Shown here: in pieces, positions 53,575-62,425 of the stretch | Numbering within the stretch: the first letter of the stretch is position 1 | Layout: each line of letters opens with the position of its first letter | From: Aeromonas sp. RU39B | GTDB lineage: Bacteria; Pseudomonadota; Gammaproteobacteria; Enterobacterales; Aeromonadaceae | Length of the DNA stretch: 64,000 nucleotides | Direction of reading: 5' to 3' | Assembly: GCF_900156095.1 (NCBI RefSeq) | Contig: NZ_FTMJ01000003.1 | Location: 124,001-188,000 of the forward strand | Notes under the pieces: generated by a model | What the model was told of the DNA's origin: nothing | Databases searched by the model: none | The model's input: the letters and a program-made list of their open reading frames with translations, nothing else | Made by a program: the position numbers and the translations under genes

Positions 53575-54957
53575 ATGCAGTACCGTTTTCCCGACAACTT
53601 CTGGTGGGGCAGTGCCTCCTCCGCGGCTCAGTCCGAAGGATCGAGCCTGACCGGTGGCAAGACTCCAACCACCTGGGATCACTGGTTCGCCCTTGAGCCA
53701 CACCGCTTCCATCAGCAGGTCGGGCCGGCCGATACCTCCGGTTTCTACCAGCACTTTCGCGACGACATCGCACTGCTGGCCGAGCTTGGACACAACACCT
53801 TCCGCACCTCGATTGCCTGGTCGCGGTTGATTCCGGAAGGTCGTGGCGAGCCCAACCCGGAGGCGGTCGATTTTTATAACGCCATGCTCGACGAACTGCT
53901 GGCCCGGGGTATTACCCCTTTCATCTGCCTCTATCACTTCGATATGCCGATGGCAATGCAGGCGCTGGGAGGCTGGGAGAGTCGTGAGGTCGTGGCTGCC
54001 TATGCCGAGTATGCCGCCACCTGTTTCCGGCTATTTGGCGCCAAGGTCAAACACTGGTTCACCTTCAACGAGCCGATTGTGCCGGTCGAAGGGGGCTATC
54101 TGTATGACTTCCACTACCCCAACGTGCTGGACTTTCGCCGTGCCGCCAGCGTGGCCTACCACACCATGCTGGCTCACGCCGCAGCGGTGCGTGCATTTCG
54201 CGCCATGGGTGGTGAGGGGCAGATAGGCATCATCCTGAACCTGACGCCCTCCTACCCGCGTTCGCAGCATCCGGCTGATGTAAAAGCGGCTCATCTGGCG
54301 GACCTGTTCTTTAACCGCAGCTTCCTCGACCCGGCGGTGCGCGGTGAATACCCGGCCGATCTGGTGGCGCTGCTGCGCGAATATGACCAGCTGCCACAGG
54401 TGCAAGAGGGCGATCGCTCGCTGCTTGCCGATGGGCGCATCGACCTGCTGGGGGTGAACTATTACCAGCCACGCCGGGTCAAGGCCCGCCTTGAGGCAGT
54501 CAATCCGGCCAGCCCGTTTCTGCCGGAGTGGTTCTTCGACAGCTACGAGATGCCGGGTCGCAAGATGAACCCGCACCGCGGCTGGGAGATCTACGAAAAG
54601 GGGATCTACGACATCCTGATCAACCTGCGCGACAACTACGGCAACCTGCCCTGCTACATCTCGGAAAACGGCATGGGTGTCGAAGGCGAGGAGAAGTTCC
54701 TAGGAGATTCCGGTCGCATCGAGGATGACTACCGCATCGATTTTATCCGCGGTCATCTCGGTTGGCTGCACAAGGGGATCAGCGAAGGGTGCCAGTGCCT
54801 TGGCTATCACCTGTGGACCTTTATCGACAACTGGTCCTGGTGCAATGCCTACAAAAATCGCTATGGCTTTGTGCGACTCGATCTCGCCAGCGGCGAGCGC
54901 CGCATCAAGAAAAGTGGCCAGTGGTTTGCCGAAACAGCCCGTCGCGGCGGTTTCTAA
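53575..54957 (+). CDS. GH1 6-phospho-beta-glucosidase
   Basis: A 460-residue glycoside hydrolase family 1 enzyme that cleaves phosphorylated beta-glucosides (cellobiose 6-phosphate and similar) delivered by the PTS. The acid/base Glu is E166 in TFNEP and the nucleophile E364 in SENG. Non-phospho GH1 enzymes have NFEW near the C-terminus, where the Glu contacts the glucose O4/O6; here it reads NWSW with a Lys six residues on, as in phospho-specific members. AGGAG precedes the ATG at 53575. It lies between EIIC and EIIA. Confidence 0.94.
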   Translation: MQYRFPDNFWWGSASSAAQSEGSSLTGGKTPTTWDHWFALEPHRFHQQVGPADTSGFYQHFRDDIALLAELGHNTFRTSIAWSRLIPEGRGEPNPEAVDFYNAMLDELLARGITPFICLYHFDMPMAMQALGGWESREVVAAYAEYAATCFRLFGAKVKHWFTFNEPIVPVEGGYLYDFHYPNVLDFRRAASVAYHTMLAHAAAVRAFRAMGGEGQIGIILNLTPSYPRSQHPADVKAAHLADLFFNRSFLDPAVRGEYPADLVALLREYDQLPQVQEGDRSLLADGRIDLLGVNYYQPRRVKARLEAVNPASPFLPEWFFDSYEMPGRKMNPHRGWEIYEKGIYDILINLRDNYGNLPCYISENGMGVEGEEKFLGDSGRIEDDYRIDFIRGHLGWLHKGISEGCQCLGYHLWTFIDNWSWCNAYKNRYGFVRLDLASGERRIKKSGQWFAETARRGGF

Positions 54958-54990
54958 GCCCGGCAATAACAGCAGTAAAGGAAGGACAGC

Positions 54991-55302
54991 ATGTTTGATC
55001 TCGAAGAAACCGTGATGGGCATCATTATCAACGCCGGTCAGGCTCGCAGCCTCTGCTACGAGGCACTGCACTGCGCCAAGAAAGGCCAGTTCAGCGAGGC
55101 TGATGACCTGTTGCGTCAAGCTAACGAGGCGACCCGTGAAGCCCATGCGGTGCAGACCCGGTTGATTGAGGCTGACCAGGGAACCGGTCAGATCCAGGTC
55201 AGCCTGGTGCTGGTGCACGCTCAGGATCACCTGATGACCTCCATGCTAGCCAAAGAGCTGGTGTGCGAGCTAATTGAACTCTATCGCCGTCAGGCAGCCT
55301 GA
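54991..55302 (+). CDS. PTS EIIA, lactose/cellobiose family
   Basis: A 103-residue three-helix EIIA of the Lac/Chb type. The phospho-accepting histidine is in VSLVLVHAQDHLMTS (about residues 69-83; His75 by family position) and the trimer-centre Asp follows. It relays phosphate from HPr to EIIB. AAAGGAAGG precedes the ATG at 54991. It begins 33 bp after the GH1 gene and ends 14 bp before the kinase gene. Confidence 0.93.
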   Translation: MFDLEETVMGIIINAGQARSLCYEALHCAKKGQFSEADDLLRQANEATREAHAVQTRLIEADQGTGQIQVSLVLVHAQDHLMTSMLAKELVCELIELYRRQAA

Positions 55303-55316
55303 GGCGGGAGCGCGGC

Positions 55317-56231
55317 ATGTTGCGACTGGGACTGGATATCGGCGGCACCAAGATGGAAGGCATTCTGCTTGATGCCGCCGGCCACGAACTGATGCGCCGA
55401 CGCATCCCGACGCCGCAGGGTTATCAGGCGTTTCTGGGCGGCGTGAGCGAGTTCGTGAACAGCTTTCTGGCGCAAGCCGGCGAGCCGGCCACTGTCGGCA
55501 TCGGCCTGCCGGGTGCCGAGCGGCGTGACAACCGCCTGATTAAAAACGCCAACTGCCTGTTTCTCAATGGTCAGTCACTGCGTCATGACCTGGAAGAGCG
55601 GCTCGGCCAACCGGTGTGGCTCGCCAACGATGCCGACTGCTTCACTCTGTCGGAGGCACGTGATGGCGCCGGGACAGGCAACCGGGTGGTGTTTGGCGTG
55701 ATCCTCGGCACCGGTTGCGGCGGCGGTATCGTGGTGGATAACCGCTTGCTGGGGGGCCCCAACGCTCTGACCGGCGAGTGGGGACACAATCCACTGCCCG
55801 GTTATGACCCGAGCTATGACGGCGCCGAGCAGACCTGCTACTGCGGACGCAGCAACTGCATCGAGCGCTTTGTCTCGGGCACCGGTTTTGCCGTGCGCTT
55901 TGCCGCCCGTTATGGCTCGGCACTGAGCGCACCGGCGATTCTGGCTGCGGCGGCCAGTGGTGATGCCTGCGCCGAGGCGCACTATGCCCACTTTGTCGAT
56001 GCGCTGGCTCGCAGTCTGGCCAGCGTCATCAACCTGCTCGACCCGGATGTGATCGTCTTCGGTGGCGGGCTCTCCAATCTGGAGAGTCTCTATCAGGATC
56101 TCGCACTGGCAGTACCGAACTGGGTGTTCGGCGAGCAGTGCCGCACTCGCCTGCTGCCGGCCCGTCACGGCGACAGCAGCGGGGTACGCGGCGCAGCCTG
56201 GCTACCTGAGTTACACCCCATGCCAGGCTGA
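55317..56231 (+). CDS. ROK-family sugar kinase
   Basis: A 304-residue ROK kinase: an N-terminal ATP loop LDIGGTKMEG (about 6-15), catalytic Asp in LANDADCFTLSEA (about 103-115), GTGCGGGIV, and the ROK zinc signature H-x(n)-CYCGRSNCIE (about 158-184). It could phosphorylate glucose freed by the GH1 enzyme (or fructose, N-acetylglucosamine or a beta-glucoside directly, as the BglK kinases do). Being in the operon makes a role in beta-glucoside use likely; the exact substrate is not readable. There is no ROK-repressor HTH. Confidence 0.9.
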   Translation: MLRLGLDIGGTKMEGILLDAAGHELMRRRIPTPQGYQAFLGGVSEFVNSFLAQAGEPATVGIGLPGAERRDNRLIKNANCLFLNGQSLRHDLEERLGQPVWLANDADCFTLSEARDGAGTGNRVVFGVILGTGCGGGIVVDNRLLGGPNALTGEWGHNPLPGYDPSYDGAEQTCYCGRSNCIERFVSGTGFAVRFAARYGSALSAPAILAAAASGDACAEAHYAHFVDALARSLASVINLLDPDVIVFGGGLSNLESLYQDLALAVPNWVFGEQCRTRLLPARHGDSSGVRGAAWLPELHPMPG

Positions 56232-56371
56232 TAGGTCACTCATTCACAGTCATCCCTCCACGTGCCGCCGTTTGGCTCGTGCGGGTGACTGTTGCCAGAA
56301 AACGGCCGGAAGTTGGCCGAATAGAAGTAGTAAAAGCTGTCAGATCAACAACATAAAAAAGGAATGTCACT

Positions 56372-57520
56372 ATGGAATATCAACGCGTTACTGCTCTGGT
56401 GCCCTCTGTGCTGGCACTGCTGGTGGCCTCCTCGGCGCATGCCGTGGTGCAGAGCAATACCGACTTCGGCACCCTGAGCATGGGAGGCGACGTGGAGTAC
56501 AACGTCAACGCCGCCAATACCAGCCCGGGCAACGTGCTGGGCAAGAGCGACCGGACTGACCGTTGGGATGAAGACGGGCGTCTGCTGCTCAGCATCAAGG
56601 GTGTGCGCGATCTGCCCAATGGCCACTATGGCGAGGTTCTGCTGCAGCCGACGGTGGGCACCAATGGCGGCGCCAGTGCCGATGACGCCTCGCTCACCTT
56701 CGGGGTGCGCAAGGATTGGGCGGTCAAGGTGGGTCGCTTCGAAGCCTATGACATGTTCCCGCTCGGCCAGGATATCTTCGTCGAGCACTCCGGTGACAGC
56801 GCCAACGATCTCTACACCGACGGACACGGCTATATCTACATGCTCAAGGAAGGGCGTGGTCGGGCCGGCAAGGGCGGTCAACTGCTGGTCAACAAGGAAA
56901 CAGGCAACTGGTATATGGAAGTGGCGGGGTTGGTCGGCGATCGATCCAACCTGTTCAACTCCTCCCAATATCACGGCTATGACGTGACCAAGGAGAAAGA
57001 CTCCCTGATCCTGCGCCCGGTTCTGGCGTGGAAGGGTGAGAAATTGAAGGTGGCCATCGGCGGCGAAGCGAACGTGATTCGTGACGCGTTGGTCATCACC
57101 GACAGCAGCGGCAATGAGCAGAGCATCTCCAAGCGGGTTGGCTACGGTGTCACCACCACCTGGACTGCCAGCGATAGCTTGACCTTCAACTTCAACGCAG
57201 CCCGTATGGACGCTGAAGATGAAACCGATACCACGCTGGGTGCCAACACCGTGTGGCAGAACCTCGGCCTGGGCTACATCTTTGCCATCAATGACATCAA
57301 GGATGCCAATGTTGCCAACACCAGCGCTGACTTCTCGGCCATGATCGGCAAGCACAAAATCCACACCACCTATGCCTCCTACAAGTTCCCGAGTGTGCTC
57401 GGTCTGACCAACTTCGACATCTATCTGGGTGCCTACTGGTCACAGCTGCAGCCTGATTCGGACAAGGTCGACAACATGGATCGCTACGGTGGCCGGGTGC
57501 GCTTCAAATACTTCTTCTAA
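56372..57520 (+). CDS. Carbohydrate-type outer-membrane porin
   Basis: A 382-residue outer-membrane beta-barrel. A signal peptide (1-24, ending SAHA) is followed by alternating amphipathic strands and a C-terminal phenylalanine (VRFKYFF), the BamA recognition end. The composition is aspartate/glycine/asparagine-rich with no cysteine. It resembles sugar porins found with PTS operons rather than general trimeric porins, and would admit cellobiose or larger beta-glucosides. AAAAGGAATG precedes the ATG at 56372. It lies 140 bp after the kinase and ends at a terminator. Confidence 0.82.
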   Translation: MEYQRVTALVPSVLALLVASSAHAVVQSNTDFGTLSMGGDVEYNVNAANTSPGNVLGKSDRTDRWDEDGRLLLSIKGVRDLPNGHYGEVLLQPTVGTNGGASADDASLTFGVRKDWAVKVGRFEAYDMFPLGQDIFVEHSGDSANDLYTDGHGYIYMLKEGRGRAGKGGQLLVNKETGNWYMEVAGLVGDRSNLFNSSQYHGYDVTKEKDSLILRPVLAWKGEKLKVAIGGEANVIRDALVITDSSGNEQSISKRVGYGVTTTWTASDSLTFNFNAARMDAEDETDTTLGANTVWQNLGLGYIFAINDIKDANVANTSADFSAMIGKHKIHTTYASYKFPSVLGLTNFDIYLGAYWSQLQPDSDKVDNMDRYGGRVRFKYFF

Positions 57521-57530
57521 ACCGACGACA

Positions 57531-57555
57531 AAGGGTGGCGCAAGCCACCCTTCTT
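57531..57555 (+). terminator. Terminator after porin gene
   Basis: Stem GGGTGGC/GCCACCC with a GCAA tetraloop (57533-57550), flanked by AA and TTCTT. Confidence 0.82.
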
Positions 57556-57580
57556 AACACTTTATCGTGAACTGATGCGG

Positions 57581-57609
57581 TTTTCGCCAATGGCCGGATA
57601 TGCTATGAT
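57581..57609 (+). promoter_or_regulatory. Promoter of LacI/AscG-type gene
   Basis: TTTTCG (57581-57586), 17 bp, TATGAT (57604-57609), with an extended TG one base before the -10. It is separate from the porin by the terminator, so the regulator has its own promoter. Confidence 0.6.
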
Positions 57610-57618
57610 GAAATAAAT

Positions 57619-57634
57619 TGTAAACCGGTTACCA
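57619..57634. promoter_or_regulatory. Operator overlapping start of LacI/AscG-type transcript
   Basis: TGTAAACCGGTTACCA, an imperfect palindrome with a perfect inner AACCGGTT, ten bases after the -10 box. It shares the AAACCGGTT core with the site at 51796, suggesting autorepression by the same regulator. Confidence 0.7.
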
Positions 57635-57645
57635 GATGTAAAACC

Positions 57646-58602
57646 ATGGCCAATATTACCGATGTTTCCCGCCTGGCCAACGTGTCCAAGGCGACCGTAT
57701 CCCGGGTATTGAGCGGCTCGCGCGGTGTGCGTGAAGAGAGCCGCCTCGCCGTGCTGCAGGCCGTGGAGCAGCTCAACTATCGTCCCAACGCCATCGCCCG
57801 ATCCCTGGCCAACCAGGCCACCGACTGTATCGGTCTGCTGATCTCGCCGCACTGCACGCACCTGCTCACCTCACTGCTACCACAGTTGGAAAACCAGCTG
57901 GCCCAGGCTGGCAAAAGCCTGCTGCTGCGCTTTGCCGAGCAGAGTGAAGCACAGGAAGCCGCCCTCGATGATCTGCTCGGCGGGCGTTGCGACGCCGTGC
58001 TCGCCGTCGGCCTCGACTGCCCGCTGCCGGAAGATGAGCGGCTGCTGCTGCTCGATACCCACAGCGACGAGAGCCTCGGCTATGACCTCACCTTTGCCTG
58101 TGAAAGCGCCTGCCGCTTCCTGCTCGGCAAGGGGCATCGCCAGATTGCCTTGCAGCTCGATGATCAGCGCAGTGCCGCCGGCCAGCAGATCCTGCTGGGC
58201 TACCAGCAGGCGTTGCAGCAGCAATCATTGCCCTACAACCAGCAATTGATTGTCGAAACCACCCGCAACCCACAGGCGCTGCTCGATCTGCTCAACCGCT
58301 ACCTGCCCTTTACCGCCCTGCTGGTGCAGCACGATGAGCAGGCGGCCGATGCCATGCAGCTGCTGCGCGAATTCAATCTGCAGGTGCCGCAGGATGTGTC
58401 GATCATCAGCCTGGAAGGTACCCGTCTGGCCGGCCAATTATTGCCGCCCTTGACCAGCATCGAATACCCGGTGGAAGAGATAGCCCAAAGCTGCGCCCGT
58501 GAACTGCTGGCCCGCTCGCAAGGCAAGACCCTGCTTCGCCACGAGCCGCTGCAGCGCTTTCGTGGCCGCCTGATGGTGCGCGAATCGGTGATCAACCGCT
58601 AA
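57646..58602 (+). CDS. LacI-family repressor (AscG-like) of beta-glucoside operon
   Basis: A 318-residue LacI/GalR regulator with HTH ITDVSRLANVSKATVSRVLSGSRGVREESR (about 4-33) and a hinge NYRPNAIARSLANQ with the minor-groove-binding leucine. The effector domain follows. The HTH recognition residues resemble AscG, and the palindromes at 51796 and 57619 fit the AscG-type AAACCGGTTT site. It most likely represses both the PTS-GH1 operon and its own gene, with a phosphorylated glucoside as inducer; that is inference from sites and position. Confidence 0.9.
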   Translation: MANITDVSRLANVSKATVSRVLSGSRGVREESRLAVLQAVEQLNYRPNAIARSLANQATDCIGLLISPHCTHLLTSLLPQLENQLAQAGKSLLLRFAEQSEAQEAALDDLLGGRCDAVLAVGLDCPLPEDERLLLLDTHSDESLGYDLTFACESACRFLLGKGHRQIALQLDDQRSAAGQQILLGYQQALQQQSLPYNQQLIVETTRNPQALLDLLNRYLPFTALLVQHDEQAADAMQLLREFNLQVPQDVSIISLEGTRLAGQLLPPLTSIEYPVEEIAQSCARELLARSQGKTLLRHEPLQRFRGRLMVRESVINR

Positions 58603-58665
58603 ACACCGTCGCGCCTGGCTGGCCTGCGGTGTAGCATGGGACTTTGACTCGGAGAAGGATGTCCC

Positions 58666-59616
58666 ATGTCACTGCTGGCCAGTCTCAACTTTTCCCTCGC
58701 CATTACCGGTCCCATCTGCCTGGTGCTGATTTTGGGCATCTTGCTCAAACGCTGGGGTCTGCTACCGGATGCCTTTGTCGATGGCGCCTCACGGCTGGTG
58801 TTTCAGGTCACGCTGCCAGCATTGCTGTTTCTGAGCGTGGTGCGTACCGATTTTTCGGCCATGCCGAGCCCCTGGCTGGTGGTCTATGGTATCGCGGCCA
58901 CCGTCATCAGTTTTCTGCTGCTTGAATGGGTCGCCAGTCACTGGATTGGCGAGCGCCAGCAGCGCGGCATCTTCGTGCAGGGCAGTTTTCGCGGCAACAT
59001 GGGGATCATGGGGCTGGCCTATGTGCAAAATGCCTATGGCACCGAAGGAATTGGCGCTGCCGCGCTCTATGTCGGCGCGGTGACGGTGCTCTATAACGTG
59101 CTGGCCGTGATCACCCTCACCCGCAGTCTGGGCGGTGAGCAAGGGTGGCGGCCGATCGCCCGCGGCATTGTGCGCAATCCCCTGATCATCGCTATCGTCA
59201 GCGGCCTGACGTTTAGCCTGCTTGGCCTGAAATTACCCCAGTTGCTGCTGACCACCGGTCACTACTTTGCCAACCTGACGCTGCCGCTGGCACTGCTTTG
59301 CACCGGAGCCAGCCTCAACCTCAATGTGCTGCGCGGCGATCCACGCCTGACCGGCTGGGCCACCGCCAACCGGCTCTGCCTGATTCCGGTGTTGATGGTA
59401 ATAGGTGCCATGCTGCTCGGCTTCTCACCCCAGGCGCTCGGCATCCTGTTTTTGCTCAGCTCCACCCCCACTGCGGCCGCCAGCTATGTGATGACCCGCG
59501 CCATGGGCGGCGACAGCGTGCTGGCTGCCAATATCATCGCCACCACCACGCTGGGTTCGCTAGTCAGCACCAGTATCGGCGCGGCGCTCATGAGCTATCT
59601 GGGGTTGATGGCTTGA
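58666..59616 (+). CDS. AEC-family auxin-efflux-carrier-like transporter
   Basis: A 316-residue inner-membrane protein with about ten helices of the AEC family (Pfam Mem_trans). Conserved elements include LPALLFLSVVRTDFS, GSFRGNMGIMGLAYVQNAYG, LLCTGASLN and SSTPTAAASYVMTRAMGGD. Bacterial members are thought to carry malate, malonate or similar anions; the substrate here is unknown. GGAGAAGG precedes the ATG. It lies 64 bp after the LacI-type gene, possibly on the same transcript. Confidence 0.88.
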   Translation: MSLLASLNFSLAITGPICLVLILGILLKRWGLLPDAFVDGASRLVFQVTLPALLFLSVVRTDFSAMPSPWLVVYGIAATVISFLLLEWVASHWIGERQQRGIFVQGSFRGNMGIMGLAYVQNAYGTEGIGAAALYVGAVTVLYNVLAVITLTRSLGGEQGWRPIARGIVRNPLIIAIVSGLTFSLLGLKLPQLLLTTGHYFANLTLPLALLCTGASLNLNVLRGDPRLTGWATANRLCLIPVLMVIGAMLLGFSPQALGILFLLSSTPTAAASYVMTRAMGGDSVLAANIIATTTLGSLVSTSIGAALMSYLGLMA

Positions 59617-59674
59617 CCTTCCCCCTGCCGGCAGAGTTAGGGTTGCAACAGACTCACCCAACAGGAGTATCAAG

Positions 59675-59866
59675 ATGATTGAAGTCAAAGTGGAAGGGAT
59701 GCATTGCGGTGGCTGCGCCGCCTCCCTGCAACGAGCCCTGTCTGCCCTGCCGGGTGCCGGTAAGGTCAGCGTGGAGTTTGCCCGTGGCACCGCCCAGGTT
59801 GAAGGCGAGGTCTCACGCGAGGCGATCATTGACGCCATTGAAGAACAGGGTTTTACGGCAGTGTAA
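59675..59866 (+). CDS. Heavy-metal-associated (HMA) domain protein, CopZ-like
   Basis: A 63-residue single HMA domain with the metal-binding MHCGGCAASLQRAL (Cys11 and Cys14, CxxC) in a beta-alpha-beta-beta-alpha-beta fold. Such small cytoplasmic proteins carry Cu(I) to a P-type ATPase or sense metals. No copper ATPase or regulator is in the window, so it is an orphan chaperone here. ACAGGAG precedes the ATG at 59675. It starts 58 bp after the AEC transporter gene. Confidence 0.9.
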   Translation: MIEVKVEGMHCGGCAASLQRALSALPGAGKVSVEFARGTAQVEGEVSREAIIDAIEEQGFTAV

Positions 59867-59911
59867 ATCACGCCTATTGACTATTTTAATAGGTTAAAAT
59901 TCTGTCACAAC

Positions 59912-59925
59912 TTGATTTAATTGAA
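59912..59925. promoter_or_regulatory. Possible FNR-like half-conserved site before ansB
   Basis: TTGAT-TTAA-TTGAA, where the FNR consensus is TTGAT-N4-ATCAA: the left half is perfect, the right half weak. E. coli ansB is under FNR and CRP, which is the only reason to list it. Confidence 0.3.
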
Positions 59926-59998
59926 TCCAGTCACAAAAAGGCACACTTTTTTTGAGGACAATTGCTGCGATTTTAAAAACCAAAAAGGAAGTCGCAGC

Positions 59999-61057
59999 AT
60001 GTCTCTTACCGTACGCAAGACCCTGATTGCCCTGACCCTTGGCATGAGCCTGTCGCCGCTGGCGATGGCGCTGCCTAACATCCATATCCTGGCCACCGGT
60101 GGCACCATCGCCGGTGCCGGCCAGTCGGCGACCCAGAGTAACTACGAAGCTGGCAAGGTGGGCATCGAGACCCTGATCCAGGCCGTTCCCGAGATGAAAA
60201 CCATCGCCGACGTGCAAGGTGAGCAGGTCGTCAAGATCGGCTCTCAGGACATGAATGACGAGGTGTGGCTGAAACTGGCCAAGCGTGTCAACGAATTGCT
60301 GGCTCGCCCGGACGTGGATGGTATCGTCATCACTCACGGCACCGACACCATGGAAGAGACGGCCTACTTCCTCGACCTGACCGTCAAGAGCGACAAGCCG
60401 GTGGTACTGGTAGGCGCCATGCGCCCCTCCACCGCCATGAGCGCCGACGGCCCGATGAACCTCTATAACGCCGTGGTCACCGCCTCCGATCCCGCCTCCA
60501 AGGGTCGTGGCGTACTGGTTGCCATGAACGACACCGTGCTCGACGCCCGTGACGTGACCAAAACCAACACCACCGGTGTGCAAACTTTTGCCGCCCCCAA
60601 CTACGGTCCGCTTGGTTACATCCACAACGGCAAGATTGATTACCAACGCACCCCGGGCCATCTGCACACCAGCAAAACCCCGTTTGACGTGAGCAAGCTC
60701 AACAAGCTGCCGCAGGTCGGCATCGTTTACAGCTATGCCAACGCCTCCGAGCTGCCGGCCAAGGCGCTGGTTGATGCCGGTTTCGACGGCATTGTCAGTG
60801 CCGGTGTGGGTAACGGTAACCTCTACCACACCCTGTTCGACACGCTGGCCAAGGCCAGCGAGAAGGGAGTACGCGTTGTGCGCTCGGCCCGCGTACCGAC
60901 CGGCTCAACCACGCTGGATGCCGAGGTGGATGATGCCAAGTATGGCTTCGTCGCGGCCGAAACCCTCAACCCGCAAAAAGCCCGCGTGCTGCTGATGCTC
61001 TCCCTGACCAAGACCAAGGATCCGAAGCAGATCCAGCAGTACTTCCAGGCGTACTAA
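59999..61057 (+). CDS. ansB: Type II L-asparaginase (periplasmic)
   Basis: A 352-residue type II asparaginase that hydrolyses L-asparagine to aspartate and ammonia in the periplasm. The signal peptide (1-24) ends LAMA before LPNIHILATGGTIAG, which matches the mature start of E. coli AnsB, including the nucleophile Thr36 (T12 mature). The second active-site block HGTDTMEETAYFL (Thr, Asp) and the lysine-region analogue VLVGAMRPSTAMSADGPMN are present. AAGGAAG precedes the ATG at 59999; a longer frame from 59921 overlaps the promoter. It is followed by a strong terminator. Confidence 0.95.
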   Translation: MSLTVRKTLIALTLGMSLSPLAMALPNIHILATGGTIAGAGQSATQSNYEAGKVGIETLIQAVPEMKTIADVQGEQVVKIGSQDMNDEVWLKLAKRVNELLARPDVDGIVITHGTDTMEETAYFLDLTVKSDKPVVLVGAMRPSTAMSADGPMNLYNAVVTASDPASKGRGVLVAMNDTVLDARDVTKTNTTGVQTFAAPNYGPLGYIHNGKIDYQRTPGHLHTSKTPFDVSKLNKLPQVGIVYSYANASELPAKALVDAGFDGIVSAGVGNGNLYHTLFDTLAKASEKGVRVVRSARVPTGSTTLDAEVDDAKYGFVAAETLNPQKARVLLMLSLTKTKDPKQIQQYFQAY

Positions 61058-61078
61058 GCCGTTGTAGCCATGCCAAAC

Positions 61079-61106
61079 AGGGCGGGATCTTCCCCGCCCT
61101 TTTTTA
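61079..61106 (+). terminator. Rho-independent terminator after ansB
   Basis: Perfect 8-bp stem AGGGCGGG/CCCGCCCT (61079-61100) followed by TTTTTTA. Confidence 0.93.
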
Positions 61107-61164
61107 TTTGGCACGTGCTTTGCTTTGATCCAGCCAGGTCGCCATCGTTTGGAAAGGAAAAGCT

Positions 61165-61752
61165 ATGAGACGCTGGATCCAACACTTTCATCATCTCTCC
61201 CAACTTAACTGGGTCATGGTGTGGCTGTTGCTGTGCTGCAGCCTGATTCTGGTCTTCCCCGCCGGTCTGATGGACGGCGCAATCACCCGCTGGGCGGACG
61301 CCTATGCCGGCTGGATTGGCGTTGGCATGCTGATCGCGCTCTCCTATTTCACCAGCCAGGGCCTGCTGATTGCCTGGGAGTATCTGTGTGACGAATGGAG
61401 CCAACGCCGTCAGCACAGCCAGATGGAGCAGACCATCTCCTTCCTCGATTTCAACGAGAAGGCGGTGCTGCGCGAATTTGTACTGCAGCGTAAAAGCGTC
61501 ATAAATCTGCCGATCACCGAGCCGGCCGTCAAAAACCTGATGGATGCCGGCATCCTCACTTACGCCTACGGCAAGCCGAATCGCGACAAGGATGACGAAA
61601 ACCAGATCCGTGCCCTGATGATTGCCCTGCCGGCCAGGCCGCTGCTCACCTACAAGGTGCTCGGGCTGTCGCGCGGCAAGATGAGTGACGAGCAGGTCGA
61701 GCAGATCATGAATGCCCGTCCCAAATTTGCCCAGAAGGGGCTCTCTCGCTGA
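61165..61752 (+). CDS. SieB-like (superinfection exclusion B type) membrane protein
   Basis: A 195-residue protein with two N-terminal membrane segments (about 15-36 and 48-68) and a cytoplasmic C-terminal domain with the pattern FLDFNEKAVLREFV...KSVINLP...AVKNLMDAGILTYA, which recalls the SieB family found in lambdoid prophages and many chromosomes. SieB in phage lambda/P22 aborts infection by other phages. No phage genes are nearby, so a chromosomal role is unknown and the name is by similarity of pattern only. AAAGGAAAAGC precedes the ATG at 61165. Confidence 0.6.
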   Translation: MRRWIQHFHHLSQLNWVMVWLLLCCSLILVFPAGLMDGAITRWADAYAGWIGVGMLIALSYFTSQGLLIAWEYLCDEWSQRRQHSQMEQTISFLDFNEKAVLREFVLQRKSVINLPITEPAVKNLMDAGILTYAYGKPNRDKDDENQIRALMIALPARPLLTYKVLGLSRGKMSDEQVEQIMNARPKFAQKGLSR

Positions 61753-61776
61753 TTTCCCTTCCCAGACGTAACGCAA

Positions 61777-61807
61777 AAATCGCAGCCAGGCTGCGATTTT
61801 TTTTTTA
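61777..61807 (+). terminator. Rho-independent terminator after SieB-like gene
   Basis: AAATCGCAGCC-A-GGCTGCGATTT followed by a run of more than ten T (to 61807). Confidence 0.92.
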
Positions 61808-61810
61808 TCA

Positions 61811-61840
61811 GAAACAACAAAGCCAGCCCGAAGGCTGGCT
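61811..61840 (-). terminator. Rho-independent terminator after mgsA
   Basis: On the minus strand AGCCAGCC-TTCG-GGCTGGCT followed by TTGTTGTTT. It is back to back with the plus-strand terminator at 61777. Confidence 0.88.
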
Positions 61841-61863
61841 CTTGGCATGCTCACGCGAGCGAG

Positions 61864-62322
61864 TTACTCGGTACGCTCTTTGAGGTAACCGGCATAATCG
61901 GGGATCTCGACCGTAAATGCCTGATTCATGTGCGGGCAGTCCATCAGGAAATCGGCCGTGGCTTCGTTGGTTGCCACCGGGATGTTCCACACCGCCGCCA
62001 GTCGCAGCAACGCCTTGACGTCCGGATCATGCGGCACGGCATTGAGCGGATCCCAAAAGAAGATCAGCACATCAATCTTGCCCTCGGCAATCAGGGCGCC
62101 AAGCTGCTGATCGCCCCCCATCGGGCCGGAGAAGAGGCAGGTGATGGGCAGTCCTGCCGATTTGCTCAGCAAGGTGCCGGTCGTGCCGGTGGCATAAAGG
62201 TGATGAAGCTTGAGCGCCTCTTTGCGCGCGATAACCCAGCGCTGCAGATTCTGCTTCATGTTGTCGTGAGCGACCAGGGCAACCCGCTTGTGGGCCGCCA
62301 TTTCCCGTGTCGTACTGCGCAT
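61864..62322 (-). CDS. mgsA: Methylglyoxal synthase
   Basis: A 152-residue enzyme that converts dihydroxyacetone phosphate to methylglyoxal and phosphate, a bypass of lower glycolysis. The phosphate-binding and catalytic region is [17 protein letters not shown], with the catalytic Asp, and [22 protein letters not shown]; the family His is in [18 protein letters not shown] segments. The length equals that of E. coli MgsA (152). ATG 62322 follows GGAATCG. Terminator at 61811. Confidence 0.96.
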   Translation of the reverse strand: MRSTTREMAAHKRVALVAHDNMKQNLQRWVIARKEALKLHHLYATGTTGTLLSKSAGLPITCLFSGPMGGDQQLGALIAEGKIDVLIFFWDPLNAVPHDPDVKALLRLAAVWNIPVATNEATADFLMDCPHMNQAFTVEIPDYAGYLKERTE

Positions 62323-62425
62323 GTTCGATTCCGTCGTGTTGATACAGGCAAAGACGCCATGCTACCGCAAAGACTAGCGCTTGGCGCCCCCACATCAACA
62401 CCGGCATAGACAAGCGCGAGCTGCC

